DNA of 64,000 nucleotides from Neobacillus pocheonensis (GCA_023702235.1 JAMQCR010000002.1:434001-498000), one strand, 5' to 3'. Numbered from the stretch's first letter, positions 38,401 to 47,639 are shown. Made by a program: numbers and translations. Notes: generated from the sequence alone by a model not told the origin.

Positions 38401-39115
38401 ACACCGGAAAATGCTGTTGGAATTGGCGGGGGCTATATGTGCGTATATGGAATGGAAGGCCCTGGTGGATATCAATTTGTAGGAAGAACTGTCCAAGTAT
38501 GGAATCGCCTCCGTGAAACAAATAGCTTCCAAGTTGACAGACCATGGCTGCTTCGCTTCTTTGACCAAATTCAATTTTATCCGGTCAGTGCCGAAGAATT
38601 GCTGGAAATGCGGGAGGACTTTTTACGGGGACGCTTCGAAGTCGATATTACCGAAACAACGTTTAAGCTTTGCGATTACTTGACCTTCTTAGATTCAATC
38701 AAAGAAAGCACGGACCGTTTCCGCGAAACCCAGCAAGCCGCCTTTCGTGCCGAGCGTGAAGATTGGCGTAAGAACGGCCTTTGCCGAATTTGTTTCAGAG
38801 CATGAAGTAGCTGAAACTATTGAGGAAGTTTTACCGGAGGGTGCCGAAGCTATTCGTACCGCCCTTCCAGGTAGCATATGGAAAGTACTTATCTCTCCAG
38901 GAGATGAAGTGAAAAAAGGTGAAACCTTAATAATAGAAGAGAGTATGAAGATGGAATTTCCACAACTTGCACCGTATGACGGATTTATTGATTCTGTGCA
39001 TGTATCGCCTGGAGATGAAGTCCATGCAGGTCAGTTGATTGTATCAATTACAAAAGAAAAGCGAGGTGTAGCCCATGCAAACCATCAACCTACCACAAAC
39101 GCTGTCCATTCATGA
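35456..39115 (+). pseudogene. Urea/guanidine carboxylase (biotin-dependent), four frameshifts
   Basis: Domain order is that of urea amidolyase-type carboxylases of about 1200 residues: biotin carboxylase (KRILIANRGAIAVRIERTL, ATP-grasp TAGGGGIGMRVC), BC C-terminus (FLEVNTRLQVEHGVTEEVLN), AHS2/KipA-like ([20 protein letters not shown]), AHS1/KipI-like ([20 protein letters not shown]) and a biotinyl domain with the biotin Lys in ESMKMEF. The frame changes near 36022 (missing A), 36545, 37224 (missing C) and 38780 (extra T). All are single-base events. In a guanidine-riboswitch cluster the enzyme is expected to carboxylate guanidine. As read, no functional protein is made. Confidence 0.92.
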
Positions 39116-40814
39116 GCTGAAGAAAAACTATCAATCTAAGACACTCAAGCCGGAAGCTCTTTTCAAGGAAATTATCAAACGTGCAGAAGCAGATAAAGAT
39201 TTTAATATTTGGATTACCCCTCCTTCTATAGAGATTATCCAGCCCTATCTGGATGGATTGAAGCAAATGGACCCGGAGCAAACACCGCTCTGGGGAATCC
39301 CCTTTGCGATCAAAGATAATATTGATTTAGCGGATATTCCAACCACCGCAGGCTGCGCTGAATTTGCATACATCCCCTCTGAACATGCTACATCAGTAAA
39401 ACGATTGATTGAAGCGGGAGCGATTCCAATCGGTAAAACAAATCTCGATCAATTTGCAACAGGGCTTGTTGGCACACGCAGCCCTTATGGAGAGACGAAA
39501 AACGCACTCTCCCCCGATTTAATCAGTGGAGGCTCCAGTTCAGGCTCTGCGGTTTCCGTTGCCCGCGGTCTCGCTGCTTTTTCCCTGGGCACCGATACGG
39601 CAGGATCCGGCCGTGTACCAGCAGGATTAAATAGACTTGTAGGCTTTAAACCAAGTCTTGGAGCATGGCCTGTGAAGGGTGTGGTTCCTGCATGCGCAAG
39701 TATAGACTGCGTCACCGTTTTTGCTAACAGCCTCTCGGATGCAATGCTTGTAGATGAAGTTGTCCGTGGATATGAGGAAAATGATCCTTGGTCTCGTCAG
39801 GTCAAACGCCGCACAAATGCCCTTCCGGAAAAAATTCTTCTATTAAAAGAAGAACCTGAATTTTTCGGACCCTTTGCAGCTGAATACCAAAGAGCGTGGG
39901 AGTCTGCTGTTGGTCGAATCAAGCGTCTGTCCATTCCGATTGAATACATTGATGGCAGCTACTTATCTGAAGCGGCTTTTATACTATATGACGGACCATG
40001 GGTGGCGGAGCGTTGGGCGGATTTAGGCTCCTTCATTACTTCAAACAAACAGGCTGTTTTTCCGGTAACGGAAACCGTCCTGAGCAATGGAGCGAATCCG
40101 GATTACGATGCTGCTTCTGTTTATCATGCTATTCACAAACTGCAAGCCTTTAAACAAAAAGCACATCAACAGCTAAAGAATGCCGTTTTGATTATGCCAA
40201 CGTCCGGCGGTACCTGGACGCGTAAACAAGTACGAGAAAACCCCATTGAAACAAACAGTAAAATGGGGCTTTATACGAATCATTGCAATCTTTTAGATCT
40301 GTGTGCGATTGCGGTACCTTATGATGATACTGCTGGAGATCTTCCGTTTGGAATTACGATGTTCTCAGGAAATGTAAATGAACACTTGATTTCTGGCCTT
40401 TCAGATTTATTTTTAAATGGTGTAAGTTCGTCGCTAAATAAAACTACTACCCTAGTAGCAGTTTGCGGTCTTCACATGAGAGGCTATCCACTGGAAAAAC
40501 AAATGAAAGATCATGGAGCAGTGTTTGTTCGAGAGTCCAAAACAGCGGCTAAATATAAAATGATTAAATTACCTTCGCTTCCTGCCAAACCAGGTTTAAT
40601 CCGGGAAAATGATTCGGGCGTTGCGATTGAATTGGAGTTATGGGAAATGCCGCTTTCAGAACTTGGATCTTTTGCTACACTTATCCCTTCCCCTCTAGGA
40701 CTAGGAAGAGTTGAACTTGAAGACGGGACCGAAGTACTGGGGTTTGTCTGTGAGGCAATCGCTACAAAAGATGTGGAAGATATTTCGTATACTGGCGGTT
40801 GGCGTTATCTTTAA
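39075..40814 (+). CDS. atzF: Allophanate hydrolase
   Basis: A 579-residue amidase-signature enzyme. Catalytic residues: Lys in GIPFAIKDNID, cis-Ser and nucleophile Ser in SGGSSSGSAVSVARG and GTDTAGSGRVPAG. The C-terminal domain (from about residue 455, VCGLHMRGYPLEKQMKDHGA) is the separate module that handles the N-carboxycarbamate intermediate. It converts allophanate to ammonia and CO2, the last step of the pathway. The start overlaps the end of the carboxylase frame by 41 bases; GAGGTG precedes the ATG. Intact. Confidence 0.94.
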   Translation: MQTINLPQTLSIHELKKNYQSKTLKPEALFKEIIKRAEADKDFNIWITPPSIEIIQPYLDGLKQMDPEQTPLWGIPFAIKDNIDLADIPTTAGCAEFAYIPSEHATSVKRLIEAGAIPIGKTNLDQFATGLVGTRSPYGETKNALSPDLISGGSSSGSAVSVARGLAAFSLGTDTAGSGRVPAGLNRLVGFKPSLGAWPVKGVVPACASIDCVTVFANSLSDAMLVDEVVRGYEENDPWSRQVKRRTNALPEKILLLKEEPEFFGPFAAEYQRAWESAVGRIKRLSIPIEYIDGSYLSEAAFILYDGPWVAERWADLGSFITSNKQAVFPVTETVLSNGANPDYDAASVYHAIHKLQAFKQKAHQQLKNAVLIMPTSGGTWTRKQVRENPIETNSKMGLYTNHCNLLDLCAIAVPYDDTAGDLPFGITMFSGNVNEHLISGLSDLFLNGVSSSLNKTTTLVAVCGLHMRGYPLEKQMKDHGAVFVRESKTAAKYKMIKLPSLPAKPGLIRENDSGVAIELELWEMPLSELGSFATLIPSPLGLGRVELEDGTEVLGFVCEAIATKDVEDISYTGGWRYL

Positions 40815-40824
40815 TGTTAATAGG

Positions 40825-40858
40825 AGTCCAAGTAGACAAGGTTCTACATGGACTTTTT
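40825..40858 (+). terminator. Terminator 1 after the guanidine operon
   Basis: AGTCCAAGTAGA pairs with TCTACATGGACT, followed by TTTTTG. Confidence 0.75.
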
Positions 40859-40878
40859 GTGTGGTAATCTTTGAAAAA

Positions 40879-40912
40879 GCCGATGTAGATTGCATTCTAC
40901 GTCGGCTTTTGG
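40879..40912 (+). terminator. Terminator 2 after the guanidine operon
   Basis: GCCGATGTAGA/TTCTACGTCGGC stem followed by TTTTGGG, immediately behind terminator 1. Confidence 0.8.
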
Positions 40913-40951
40913 GTTAGTTCTCTTTGAAATGACTTATGTAACAAGTCGGCT

Positions 40952-41113
40952 TCATGCTACCTTTTTAGCCCCTTTTGTTCGGACAAACCCCCAATCAATA
41001 TCTCCTCTCTGATAGACTTTATAAGTAAATCCTGTACCATCTTTACCTGCGTTATACTCTACACTGTGCGTAAAATATTTATTGTTTTTGTAATCTTTAA
41101 GATAATTGAAAGT
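40952..41113 (-). pseudogene. C-terminal remnant of a possible polymorphic toxin
   Basis: A 53-codon open segment reads YKNNKYFTHSVEYNAGKDGT, then VYQRGDIDWGFVRTKGAKKV. The VYQ..DIDW pattern is reminiscent of secreted-toxin C-termini. There is no start codon and an upstream stop closes the frame. Function is speculative. Confidence 0.35.
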
Positions 41114-41236
41114 TTACGGCTCAAAGTGAAGAAACTGGAAAAAGAACGAGGCGAGTAAAAAATCAGCTAAGGGTCTGTTTGGGTAAGAGCTATACGATGA
41201 TGTTTAAGCCTCCCCTTTTGCTTTGTTTATATGTAA

Positions 41237-41276
41237 ATGACGATACAGCCTTAATCTCATAAGATTGTATCGTCAT
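41237..41276. terminator. Hairpin ATGACGATACA/TGTATCGTCAT
   Basis: Eleven-base perfect arms with an 18-base loop, next to the DNA ligase remnant. The flanks lack a strong T run. Confidence 0.5.
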
Positions 41277-41404
41277 CAGATATAGATAATAGCTTCAAAG
41301 TCCGGTTTTCCGGATGGATCAGATACAATAATTTCCCCATCTAATACTGTATGATTCAGAATAACTATTGTTAATAAGTCCGGAAACTTCGTCGTAACTT
41401 CATT
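41276..41404 (-). pseudogene. ATP-dependent DNA ligase fragment
   Basis: Reads NNEVTTKFPDLLTIVILNHT, then VLDGEIIVSDPSGKPDFEAI and a stop. This matches the DGE motif III region of ATP-dependent (LigD-type) DNA ligases. Motif I and the rest are missing. A 43-codon scrap, probably left by a deletion. Confidence 0.65.
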
Positions 41405-41504
41405 GTTTATCAAGACCTAAAATGTAAAAAGTCATAAAAAATAAAGGGCTATACATATTATTCATGTCTAATATGTATAGCCCTGTTTTTGCTAACTGCA
41501 TTTT

Positions 41505-41722
41505 GAGCCACTCCGATCACCAAAATGTGAGCCACTTGTCACTTTGACTCTAGAAAATATGGAATGTCTTGACATGGAGCCTCCAGAGGTATGATTTTGC
41601 TCGAAAGCCGAGACACCAAGGTGTTTCGAGTAGTCGACGAGCCTATCATACCTCTCACTCCAAATCAAGACGTGTACTAACTGGAAATTGAGTGGCTTAC
41701 GATTTCACGATCGAAGTGGCTC
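41505..41722. mobile_element. IS21-like terminal repeats without a transposase (MITE-like)
   Basis: The left end GAGCCACTCCGATCACCAAA and the right end (complement) GAGCCACTTCGATCGTGAAA are inverted repeats, each followed by a second GAGCCACT or AAGCCACT, as in IS21-family ends. The 218-bp interior has no istA or istB but a long hairpin cassette. Confidence 0.7.
41568..41669. repeat. Constant-end hairpin cassette, copy A
   Basis: Starts CTTGACATGGAGCCTC and ends ACTCCAAATCAAG like 28892-28996. Here the inner arms are AGAGGTATGA and TCATACCTCT, with a further GCTCG/CGAGC pair and a central CACC/GGTG stem. Confidence 0.82.
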
Positions 41723-41761
41723 TATTTGAATGATCAAATACAAGCCCTTTTACTTCATGTT

Positions 41762-41835
41762 CCACAATAGCGCCCGATTGCGGAAGATCAAGATAATTAT
41801 TATGATTGCTACTTTAGCTTGTTGAACTAACGCAC
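41762..41835. repeat. Dispersed repeat copy, left flank of the intact IS110
   Basis: AGCGCCCGATTGCGGAAGAT and CTTGTTGAACTAACGCACCC followed by GTT. The other half of the unit (TACTTTAAGTACATTTCTTC) lies at 43448, so the IS110 split one repeat. Confidence 0.75.
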
Positions 41836-41837
41836 CC

Positions 41838-42088
41838 GTTCGTATTATAAGGTCAGCCAGAAAATTTTTCTGGTTGACCATTTTTTATATCGATATATGA
41901 TAGCTGTAGCCAGGGTAGAACGTCCGCACCCGTGGGACTTGATCCCGTCAATTAAACCGTTCACCCCCTACTGGTAGAAACATGTTTGAGGCTGGTTGGG
42001 ACTCTGATCTCGTATAACAAGCGAAGCTATGATACTACTAGGAGGAATTAGGGGTTACTGGCAAGTAGAATTTGAGGAGGAGATTTAG
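41838..42088 (+). ncRNA. IS110 left end, candidate bridge RNA region
   Basis: Noncoding sequence between the left boundary and the recombinase. It contains GGTCAGCCAG/CTGGTTGACC (41861-41879) and GGGACTTGATCCC (41936-41948) stems. IS110-group elements encode their bridge RNA here. The exact RNA ends are not visible. Confidence 0.5.
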
Positions 42089-42089
42089 A

Positions 42090-43325
42090 ATGAATCCAGT
42101 CGTGGGTCTGGATGTTTCAAAAGGGGAAAGTGAAGTTCAAGGATTTTTAGATAAAGGAAAACCTTATCGTAAAAGCTTTAGTATCCGGCATGATCTCGAA
42201 GGATTAGGATCATTACTTAAGTTTCTTAAAGAAATAAAAGATTTAACTGGTCAACAACCTCCGGTTGTATTAGAAGCTACAGGACATTATCATGCTCCAG
42301 TTGTTCAGTATTTGGAGGAGCGTAATTATTTATTAATAATCGTCAATCCATTAATTTCTCATAGAGCCAAAAGTTCAAGTTTACGAAAAGTGAAAACAGA
42401 TGCGGTTGATACTTATCGCCTCTGTGAGCTTTACTATAAAGAGGAGTTAGAGCCCTATAAAAAGCGTGGAATACGACTCTTAAATCTTCGTAATCTTACA
42501 AGGCAACATGCGAACATAACCGAGATATATGTACAAACGAAATTACAATTTCAAGCAGTATTAGATCAAGTATTTCCTGAATATAAGGGAGTTTTTGGTG
42601 AGTTATACTCTGTAGTATCATTACTTACCCTGCAAAAATATCCTACATCGGAAGATATCATAGCTGTTAGTGAAGATGAGTTGGCTAATGGGATAAAAGA
42701 GTTATATAAACATGGATCAAAAAAATGGGTAAAAGAAAAAGCAGAAAAACTCAAGAATGCAGCAGCTCGCAATCCATTTCAAGAAACTTTGTACAAAAGT
42801 CATTTATTAAGCATGAGTATGTATATAGATTTGCTTCTTCAATATAAAGAGCATCTATCAAAGTTAGAGACAGAGATAGATACTCTCGCTAAGGGAATTG
42901 AAGAATATAAGATTATCCAATCTATCCCTGGCATAGGTGAAAAAATCGCGGCAACGATTATTTCCGAGATCGGTGAGATAGACCGGTTTAATCATCCTAA
43001 AAAACTAGTCGCATTCGCTGGAGTTGATCCAGAAGTGTTTGAATCTGGAAAATTTAAAGCCACACTAGTACGAATTACTAAGCGTGGTTCAAGCAGACTA
43101 CGGCATGCCTTGTATTTGGCTGTTCGTGCCGGGATACGTGACGCTCGTAAAAAGAAAACAAGTGATGAGATCATCCCTAGAAATAAGAGATTAAGGGAAT
43201 TTTACGATAAGAAACGTAGTGAAGGTAAATTGTATAAAGTAGCAGTTATTGCTTGTGTTAATAAGCTTTTACATTGGATTTATGCCCTATTAAAGAACAA
43301 AACCACTTTCCAAGATATCGCTTAG
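42090..43325 (+). CDS. IS110-family recombinase (DEDD type)
   Basis: A 411-residue protein. The RuvC-like domain has D in VVGLDVSKGE, E in VVLEATGHYHAP and D in KTDAVDTYRL. A coiled-coil middle is followed by the Tnp20 domain with IIQSIPGIGEKIAATIISEI, FAGVDPEVFESGKF and the catalytic serine region ITKRGSSRLRHALY. ATG 42090 follows GGAGGAG. The protein is intact and, with its bridge RNA, should recombine the element at its target. Confidence 0.93.
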   Translation: MNPVVGLDVSKGESEVQGFLDKGKPYRKSFSIRHDLEGLGSLLKFLKEIKDLTGQQPPVVLEATGHYHAPVVQYLEERNYLLIIVNPLISHRAKSSSLRKVKTDAVDTYRLCELYYKEELEPYKKRGIRLLNLRNLTRQHANITEIYVQTKLQFQAVLDQVFPEYKGVFGELYSVVSLLTLQKYPTSEDIIAVSEDELANGIKELYKHGSKKWVKEKAEKLKNAAARNPFQETLYKSHLLSMSMYIDLLLQYKEHLSKLETEIDTLAKGIEEYKIIQSIPGIGEKIAATIISEIGEIDRFNHPKKLVAFAGVDPEVFESGKFKATLVRITKRGSSRLRHALYLAVRAGIRDARKKKTSDEIIPRNKRLREFYDKKRSEGKLYKVAVIACVNKLLHWIYALLKNKTTFQDIA

Positions 43326-43354
43326 AAACTATATCTAACTAAATACAGAAAAAC

Positions 43355-43385
43355 CTTCCAGAAACCGTTTAACGGAAGGTTATTT
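43355..43385 (+). terminator. Hairpin after the IS110 recombinase
   Basis: ACCTTCC/GGAAGGT stem followed by TATTTGG; probably ends the recombinase transcript. Confidence 0.6.
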
Positions 43386-43644
43386 GGCATGCACATTTTT
43401 AGTATAACATGGTTAATTTAAGTTTTTTAGTGAAAAATGTTGACAAACTATTAGCTGGTTTACTTTAAGTACATTTCTTCACAAATTTAAATCTAATGCA
43501 TAATTTCTGTTAAGATTGTACATTTTCCCCAATTTAAAACAAGGCTTTTCCAATAGGAACAAGCATCCATGCTTTCAAATAAAATAAAACTAGCTGAACT
43601 AGTACGATTTTTTGGGAGTATTCAACAAAAGGAGTGGGTAGAAA

Positions 43645-45093
43645 ATGGGAACCATTAACGGAAAAGATTTTATTAAACGTTTAAATGAGTTGGAAAATGA
43701 AATTTGGTATGATGGGGGAAAAATTAAGGGGGAAATTTCTGAGCATCCTGCCTTTAAAGGGATTCTTAAGGCAAAAGCTTCCCTTTATGATTTACAAAAT
43801 GATCCCGATCTAAAAGAGGAGATGACCTTCCTTTTACCAGATAAAGAAGAACCTATTGGACTATCCTATTTGCAGCCAAAAACAAAAGAGGATTTAAAGA
43901 GAAGAAGAAAGATGATGGAATACTGGGCGAGATTCACTCATGGAATGATGGGAAGAAGTCCTGACTATATGAACACAGCTATTATGAGCTTTGCCTCCTC
44001 TGCTTCTCTATTAGAAGGTAGAAAAAATTGTTTTCCTGAAAATATTCAATCCCTATATGAAAGGGCGATAGAACAAGACCTCTCTTTTACACATACATTT
44101 ATTACTCCCCAGGTGAATCGTTCCCAGGACTATTTGGGATTTTCTGAGCAGCCTATCTCCGCTAAGGTTATTGATAGAAATGAAAAAGGAATAATCATAA
44201 AAGGTGCTCGCCTGCTAGCTACTCAAGGCGGTTTAACTGATGAAGTTTTGGTTATTACTGCTCCAAGATCATTCTTTGATCCCGATGAAGCCTTCGCCTT
44301 TTCCATCCCTTCTAACACTATAGGATTAAAATTTATTTGCAGAGAATCTTTTGTAGGAGGAGAATCTTCTTTTAATCATCCCCTTAGCTCAAGATATGAG
44401 GAAATGGATTCGATAGTTGTTTTTGACAATGTATTAGTTCCATGGGATCAAGTATTTTATTACGATAATGTTGAAGCAGCTATTGACTTCATGAATCTAA
44501 GTTCCTTTCACACCTTTGCATACCATCAAGTAGTGACCAGACAAATCGTAAAAACAGAATTTATTCTCGGTGTTGCTCAACTTCTTGTCAAGACCATAAA
44601 TGTTAGTGAGTATCAACATATACAAGAAAAACTTTCAGAAATTATCATTGGTCTTGAAACAATGAAAGCACTATTAGAGAAGTCAGAAAATGATGCAGAA
44701 ATAGATCAGTGGGGCTATATGCGTCCTAGTATGATCCCGCTACAGGTCGCCAGTAGCATTTTCCCTAGAATTTATCCCCGTTTCAGCGAAATTATACAAT
44801 TAATCGGGGCTTGCGGAATGGTTTCATTACCAACCGAAAGAGCCTTTGATTCTGAAATTAGGGCAGAACTAGACCAATATCTTCAAGCAGATAGTTGGAC
44901 TGCCGAGGACCGAGTTAAAATATTCCGTTTGGCATGGGATCTTACAATGAGTTCATTTGGTACAAGACAAACCCAATATGAAAGATACTTTTTTGGTGAT
45001 CCCATTCGATTATCTAGTAATTTATACAGAAACTATATACAAGATAAACATGTTGGAGAAATACACAAATTCTTAAATCTAAAAATTAAATAG
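43645..45093 (+). CDS. 4-hydroxyphenylacetate 3-hydroxylase family flavin monooxygenase
   Basis: A 482-residue acyl-CoA dehydrogenase-fold protein of the HpaB/YoaI type. Motifs include MMEYWARFTHGMMGRSPDYM, FTHTFITPQVNRSQ, IIIKGARLLATQGGLTDEVL and VFDNVLVPWDQVF, and the C-terminal helical domain PRFSEIIQLIGACGMVSLP. It is expected to use reduced FAD from a separate reductase to hydroxylate a phenolic substrate. No reductase is encoded next to it. AAAGGAGTGG precedes the ATG. Complete. Confidence 0.9.
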   Translation: MGTINGKDFIKRLNELENEIWYDGGKIKGEISEHPAFKGILKAKASLYDLQNDPDLKEEMTFLLPDKEEPIGLSYLQPKTKEDLKRRRKMMEYWARFTHGMMGRSPDYMNTAIMSFASSASLLEGRKNCFPENIQSLYERAIEQDLSFTHTFITPQVNRSQDYLGFSEQPISAKVIDRNEKGIIIKGARLLATQGGLTDEVLVITAPRSFFDPDEAFAFSIPSNTIGLKFICRESFVGGESSFNHPLSSRYEEMDSIVVFDNVLVPWDQVFYYDNVEAAIDFMNLSSFHTFAYHQVVTRQIVKTEFILGVAQLLVKTINVSEYQHIQEKLSEIIIGLETMKALLEKSENDAEIDQWGYMRPSMIPLQVASSIFPRIYPRFSEIIQLIGACGMVSLPTERAFDSEIRAELDQYLQADSWTAEDRVKIFRLAWDLTMSSFGTRQTQYERYFFGDPIRLSSNLYRNYIQDKHVGEIHKFLNLKIK

Positions 45094-45094
45094 T

Positions 45095-45246
45095 TATAAT
45101 TGATTAAAACGTTCCCCCCAACGCCCAAGGAGAATTCATAAAAAATTACTGATGATATGCATAATCTCCCTCATTTAAAAACGACCCTTTTGTTTTAATA
45201 TTTCTCTCAATAAACCCAATTATTACTCTATCATATTTAACTAATC
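45095..45246. other. Short intergenic, no gene seen
   Basis: Probable terminator region of the hydroxylase gene; no clear hairpin with a U tract. Confidence 0.3.
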
Positions 45247-45480
45247 TGCCCGTTAGCCACCCATGAAGAGCAAAACCGGCGCTTTACCATAGAGAATGAA
45301 AATAGTCCAGGCGGTCAATACTGTTTTTATGCTGGCGAAGAAGGTCTTTGAACTATGGTGCCTTAGAGCCCATCCGTTAGTCTGACTCCAGCAACCACGG
45401 TGTACCACCGACTGTCGCGCCCTATATGGGTAGCACTCAAGGGAGATTAATCCTTTTATAGTCTTCGCGCTAGCCTCTAC
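45247..45480 (+). mobile_element. IS110 left-end remnant 2
   Basis: Begins TCTGCCCGTTAGCCACCCAT and runs parallel to 8042-8275, including GAGAATGAAAATAGT, CATCCGTTAGTCTGACTCCA and GGAGATTAATCCTTT-like blocks. No recombinase gene follows. It starts, like the other IS110 copies, right after CCCGTT. Confidence 0.75.
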
Positions 45481-45631
45481 TTAGTTTGCTATGATTGGAG
45501 ATTTTTGTTTAACTATCAACCAAACTCTGGTTTTAAGATTATTTTAATTTTCATGGGAACTGTTTTTTCCTTGTTAAGTTTTTGTAGCAGTTAGCACATT
45601 TCGAAAAGCTCCTAAATGACAACTGTAATCT

Positions 45632-46068
45632 TCAACCCTTGAACCCCGTCAGTGAAACAAAGTTTATTTTATTGAGCAAAAAATAAAAAAAAATCACATC
45701 AAATACAAAGACACCTATCATAATAAGCTGAATGATCGCTTTTGCAAACGTACCGCTTAAAAAGGCAATTAAGGTAGCAAACGCCACTTTAATGGATTCT
45801 TGGAATGTTTTCTTTTGTATCATTTTAGCAATTAAAACTAATGCAAAAGGCACAATAATGACGCCAAAAGGCGGAATTACAAAGCTTCCAACAATTAACC
45901 CAATTGTTGCCGCTCTCATCCCCCATTTTGATCCTCCTGCTTTATCCACAAAGTGAAGATTCGCTAAATAATCTGCTAAAAAATAATAAAATCGTCAATA
46001 ATACAAGCATGGTCCACAAAATCCAAGAAAGTTCATTTGGATTAATCCCAAAATGATATGATACGACT
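45632..46068 (-). pseudogene. DUF456 membrane protein, truncated and frameshifted
   Basis: The 3-prime part reads VDKAGGSKWGMRAATIGLIV and PPFGVIIVPFALVLIAKMIQ, with three or four membrane helices. The upstream part continues one frame over as VGVVSYHFGINPNELSWILW and TMLVLLTILLFF, with an extra base near 45972. The 5-prime end is lost at about 46068, where a transposase remnant on the other strand begins. YqgC-like; function unknown. Confidence 0.72.
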
Positions 46069-46076
46069 CCAACCTA

Positions 46077-46590
46077 TCCTGACCCTTTACTTCAACAAAA
46101 AATAGCACTTCTCCTTGCGTATCATCAATTGGTGGAAACCCTAGGATTTCATCCTTTTTATGAAACGGTTAGTTTAGGAGCTAAAAAACATTATCGTTGG
46201 GCGAGAAATCATTTGAAACACCCCCTTGCAACGAAAGATCAAGGGTACCGGTGGGTGGATTGTACTACAGATATATCAACTTTAGACACACAATATATCG
46301 CAAACATGTTAATGAAGGTCAGCGATTATGCTGTAAATAACTTTATTCAACAGATGCGTAGAAGGATTTCCATCCTCGAACGCCCATTAGTTACAGCCCG
46401 TGGGGATGGAAGAAGCTATATTTATGCAAATTTCAATCCTAAATATGCTCAGTTTTCTGTAACCATCCTTCGGACGTTTTATAACTTCTGTATGACTTAT
46501 AAATTGGGAACAGATAGGGTTACCCCTGCTCAGATCCTTGGTTTAACCGATAAAAAATATAGCATGAAGGATATTATCTACTTCAAATAA
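46077..46590 (+). pseudogene. C-terminal fragment of a DDE transposase
   Basis: An open frame from 46077 reads LLQQKIALLLAYHQLVETLG, then RPLVTARGDGRSYIYANFNP and ILRTFYNFCMTYKLGTDRVT, and TPAQILGLTDKKYSMKDIIY. This is the end of a Bacillus transposase; N-terminal catalytic motifs are missing. The junction with the DUF456 gene at about 46070 marks where the element or a deletion broke that gene. Confidence 0.65.
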
Positions 46591-46688
46591 AACTAGTTAT
46601 TTTAAATATAACCCATTTAATATTCGGAGTTAAATTAGCATCAAAATTGATTTTTATTTCCACCACTTTTTGTGTCAATTTAATAATA

Positions 46689-46728
46689 AATCAAAAAGGA
46701 AGGCTTTAGGATCAACCTTCCTTTTTCC
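46689..46728. terminator. Bidirectional terminator
   Basis: AAAAAGGAAGG/CCTTCCTTTTT stem with A and T runs on either side. Confidence 0.75.
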
Positions 46729-46954
46729 ATGTCAATTTATATATGTTTTTTACTTTTGCACTCCAAAACCGAACCCGTTAATTACTAGAAGGGCGCTTTT
46801 TTTAGTTGATCATCAATTGGCTTTTTTGTACCACGTATATTTTTCTAAATCACAACAGTTAAAAAATAATGAATTAAATCATTAACCAAAAACGGCAAGG
46901 AGCACTGTTTAGTCCGCGAAAAAAGGGAAGACTAAGCAAAAAGGAGGTGTGCGT

Positions 46955-47560
46955 TTGCTGAAATATCTTGTGCCGCCGTTTATTGTGTTATTTCTTTTCG
47001 GATTCTCATTTGATCTATCTGATAAAACACTCCTAGCGGAAAACAAGGAGGCGGATTTCAAACTCTATTCGAAATTAAACAGTGAAGGGGATATGTACGA
47101 GGGATTTTATATCGAATATAAAGGTCGTCAGTGTTTCTTTGACTACAAAAATGTGACGAATCCGTCCTTTTATCCCGAAGTGGTTTATGATGACATCAGC
47201 GGCGACGGCAAAAAGGATCTGGTGGTCATCAATACCCTCGGGCACGGGACCGGAATCAGTGCCAAAGAAGTCCGTGTGTTCCATGAGGTATTCTTTGACG
47301 GCGAGGACTTTCTCCGCGAGAAGCTCGTTGAAAGCCCGATCATTGCTGTTCATAAGTCCAAAACGTACCAGCGCTTAATTAAACAAGGTCCGGTTTATGT
47401 GGGGGATGACCAGATTTATTTTCAAGTGGTGGACCATAAATTGACCGCTCATGTCGGCGCACGGAAAAACCAGTATAACATTGGTGATTTTACCGTTACC
47501 TATCAATTTAAAAACGACATCTACCAATTGAAATCGATTCACTATCGACCGTCTAAATAA
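46955..47560 (+). CDS. Secreted or anchored protein with an FG-GAP-like calcium motif
   Basis: A 201-residue protein from TTG 46955, which has AAAGGAGG 7 bases upstream; the GTG two codons earlier is too close to it. The N-terminal segment LLKYLVPPFIVLFLFGFSF is a signal or anchor. Residues around 80 (VYDDISGDGKKDLVVINTLG) form the DxSGDGxxD repeat motif of beta-propeller/FG-GAP proteins. The gene is locally GC-richer than its neighbours, suggesting a different origin. Function unknown. Confidence 0.75.
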   Translation: MLKYLVPPFIVLFLFGFSFDLSDKTLLAENKEADFKLYSKLNSEGDMYEGFYIEYKGRQCFFDYKNVTNPSFYPEVVYDDISGDGKKDLVVINTLGHGTGISAKEVRVFHEVFFDGEDFLREKLVESPIIAVHKSKTYQRLIKQGPVYVGDDQIYFQVVDHKLTAHVGARKNQYNIGDFTVTYQFKNDIYQLKSIHYRPSK

Positions 47561-47639
47561 AAAAAGCGCATCTATAAGTAACGGGTTCTGTTTTGAAGTT
47601 CAAAACTTAAAATAGTTGGGGAAATAACAAGTTAAATCG

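Larger units (their letters stand above)
41836..43447 (+). mobile_element. Intact IS110-family element
   Basis: Bounded by the two halves of a dispersed repeat (CACCCGTT on the left, ACTTTAAGTACATTTC on the right). Elsewhere (22668) the same unit reads CCGTTACTTTAAGTGCATTT uninterrupted. The element has a 250-bp noncoding left end and a complete recombinase gene. Confidence 0.8.

Noticed and set aside
41276-41404. Functional small DNA ligase gene
   Set aside because: Only the motif III area remains; motif I lysine and the rest are missing.
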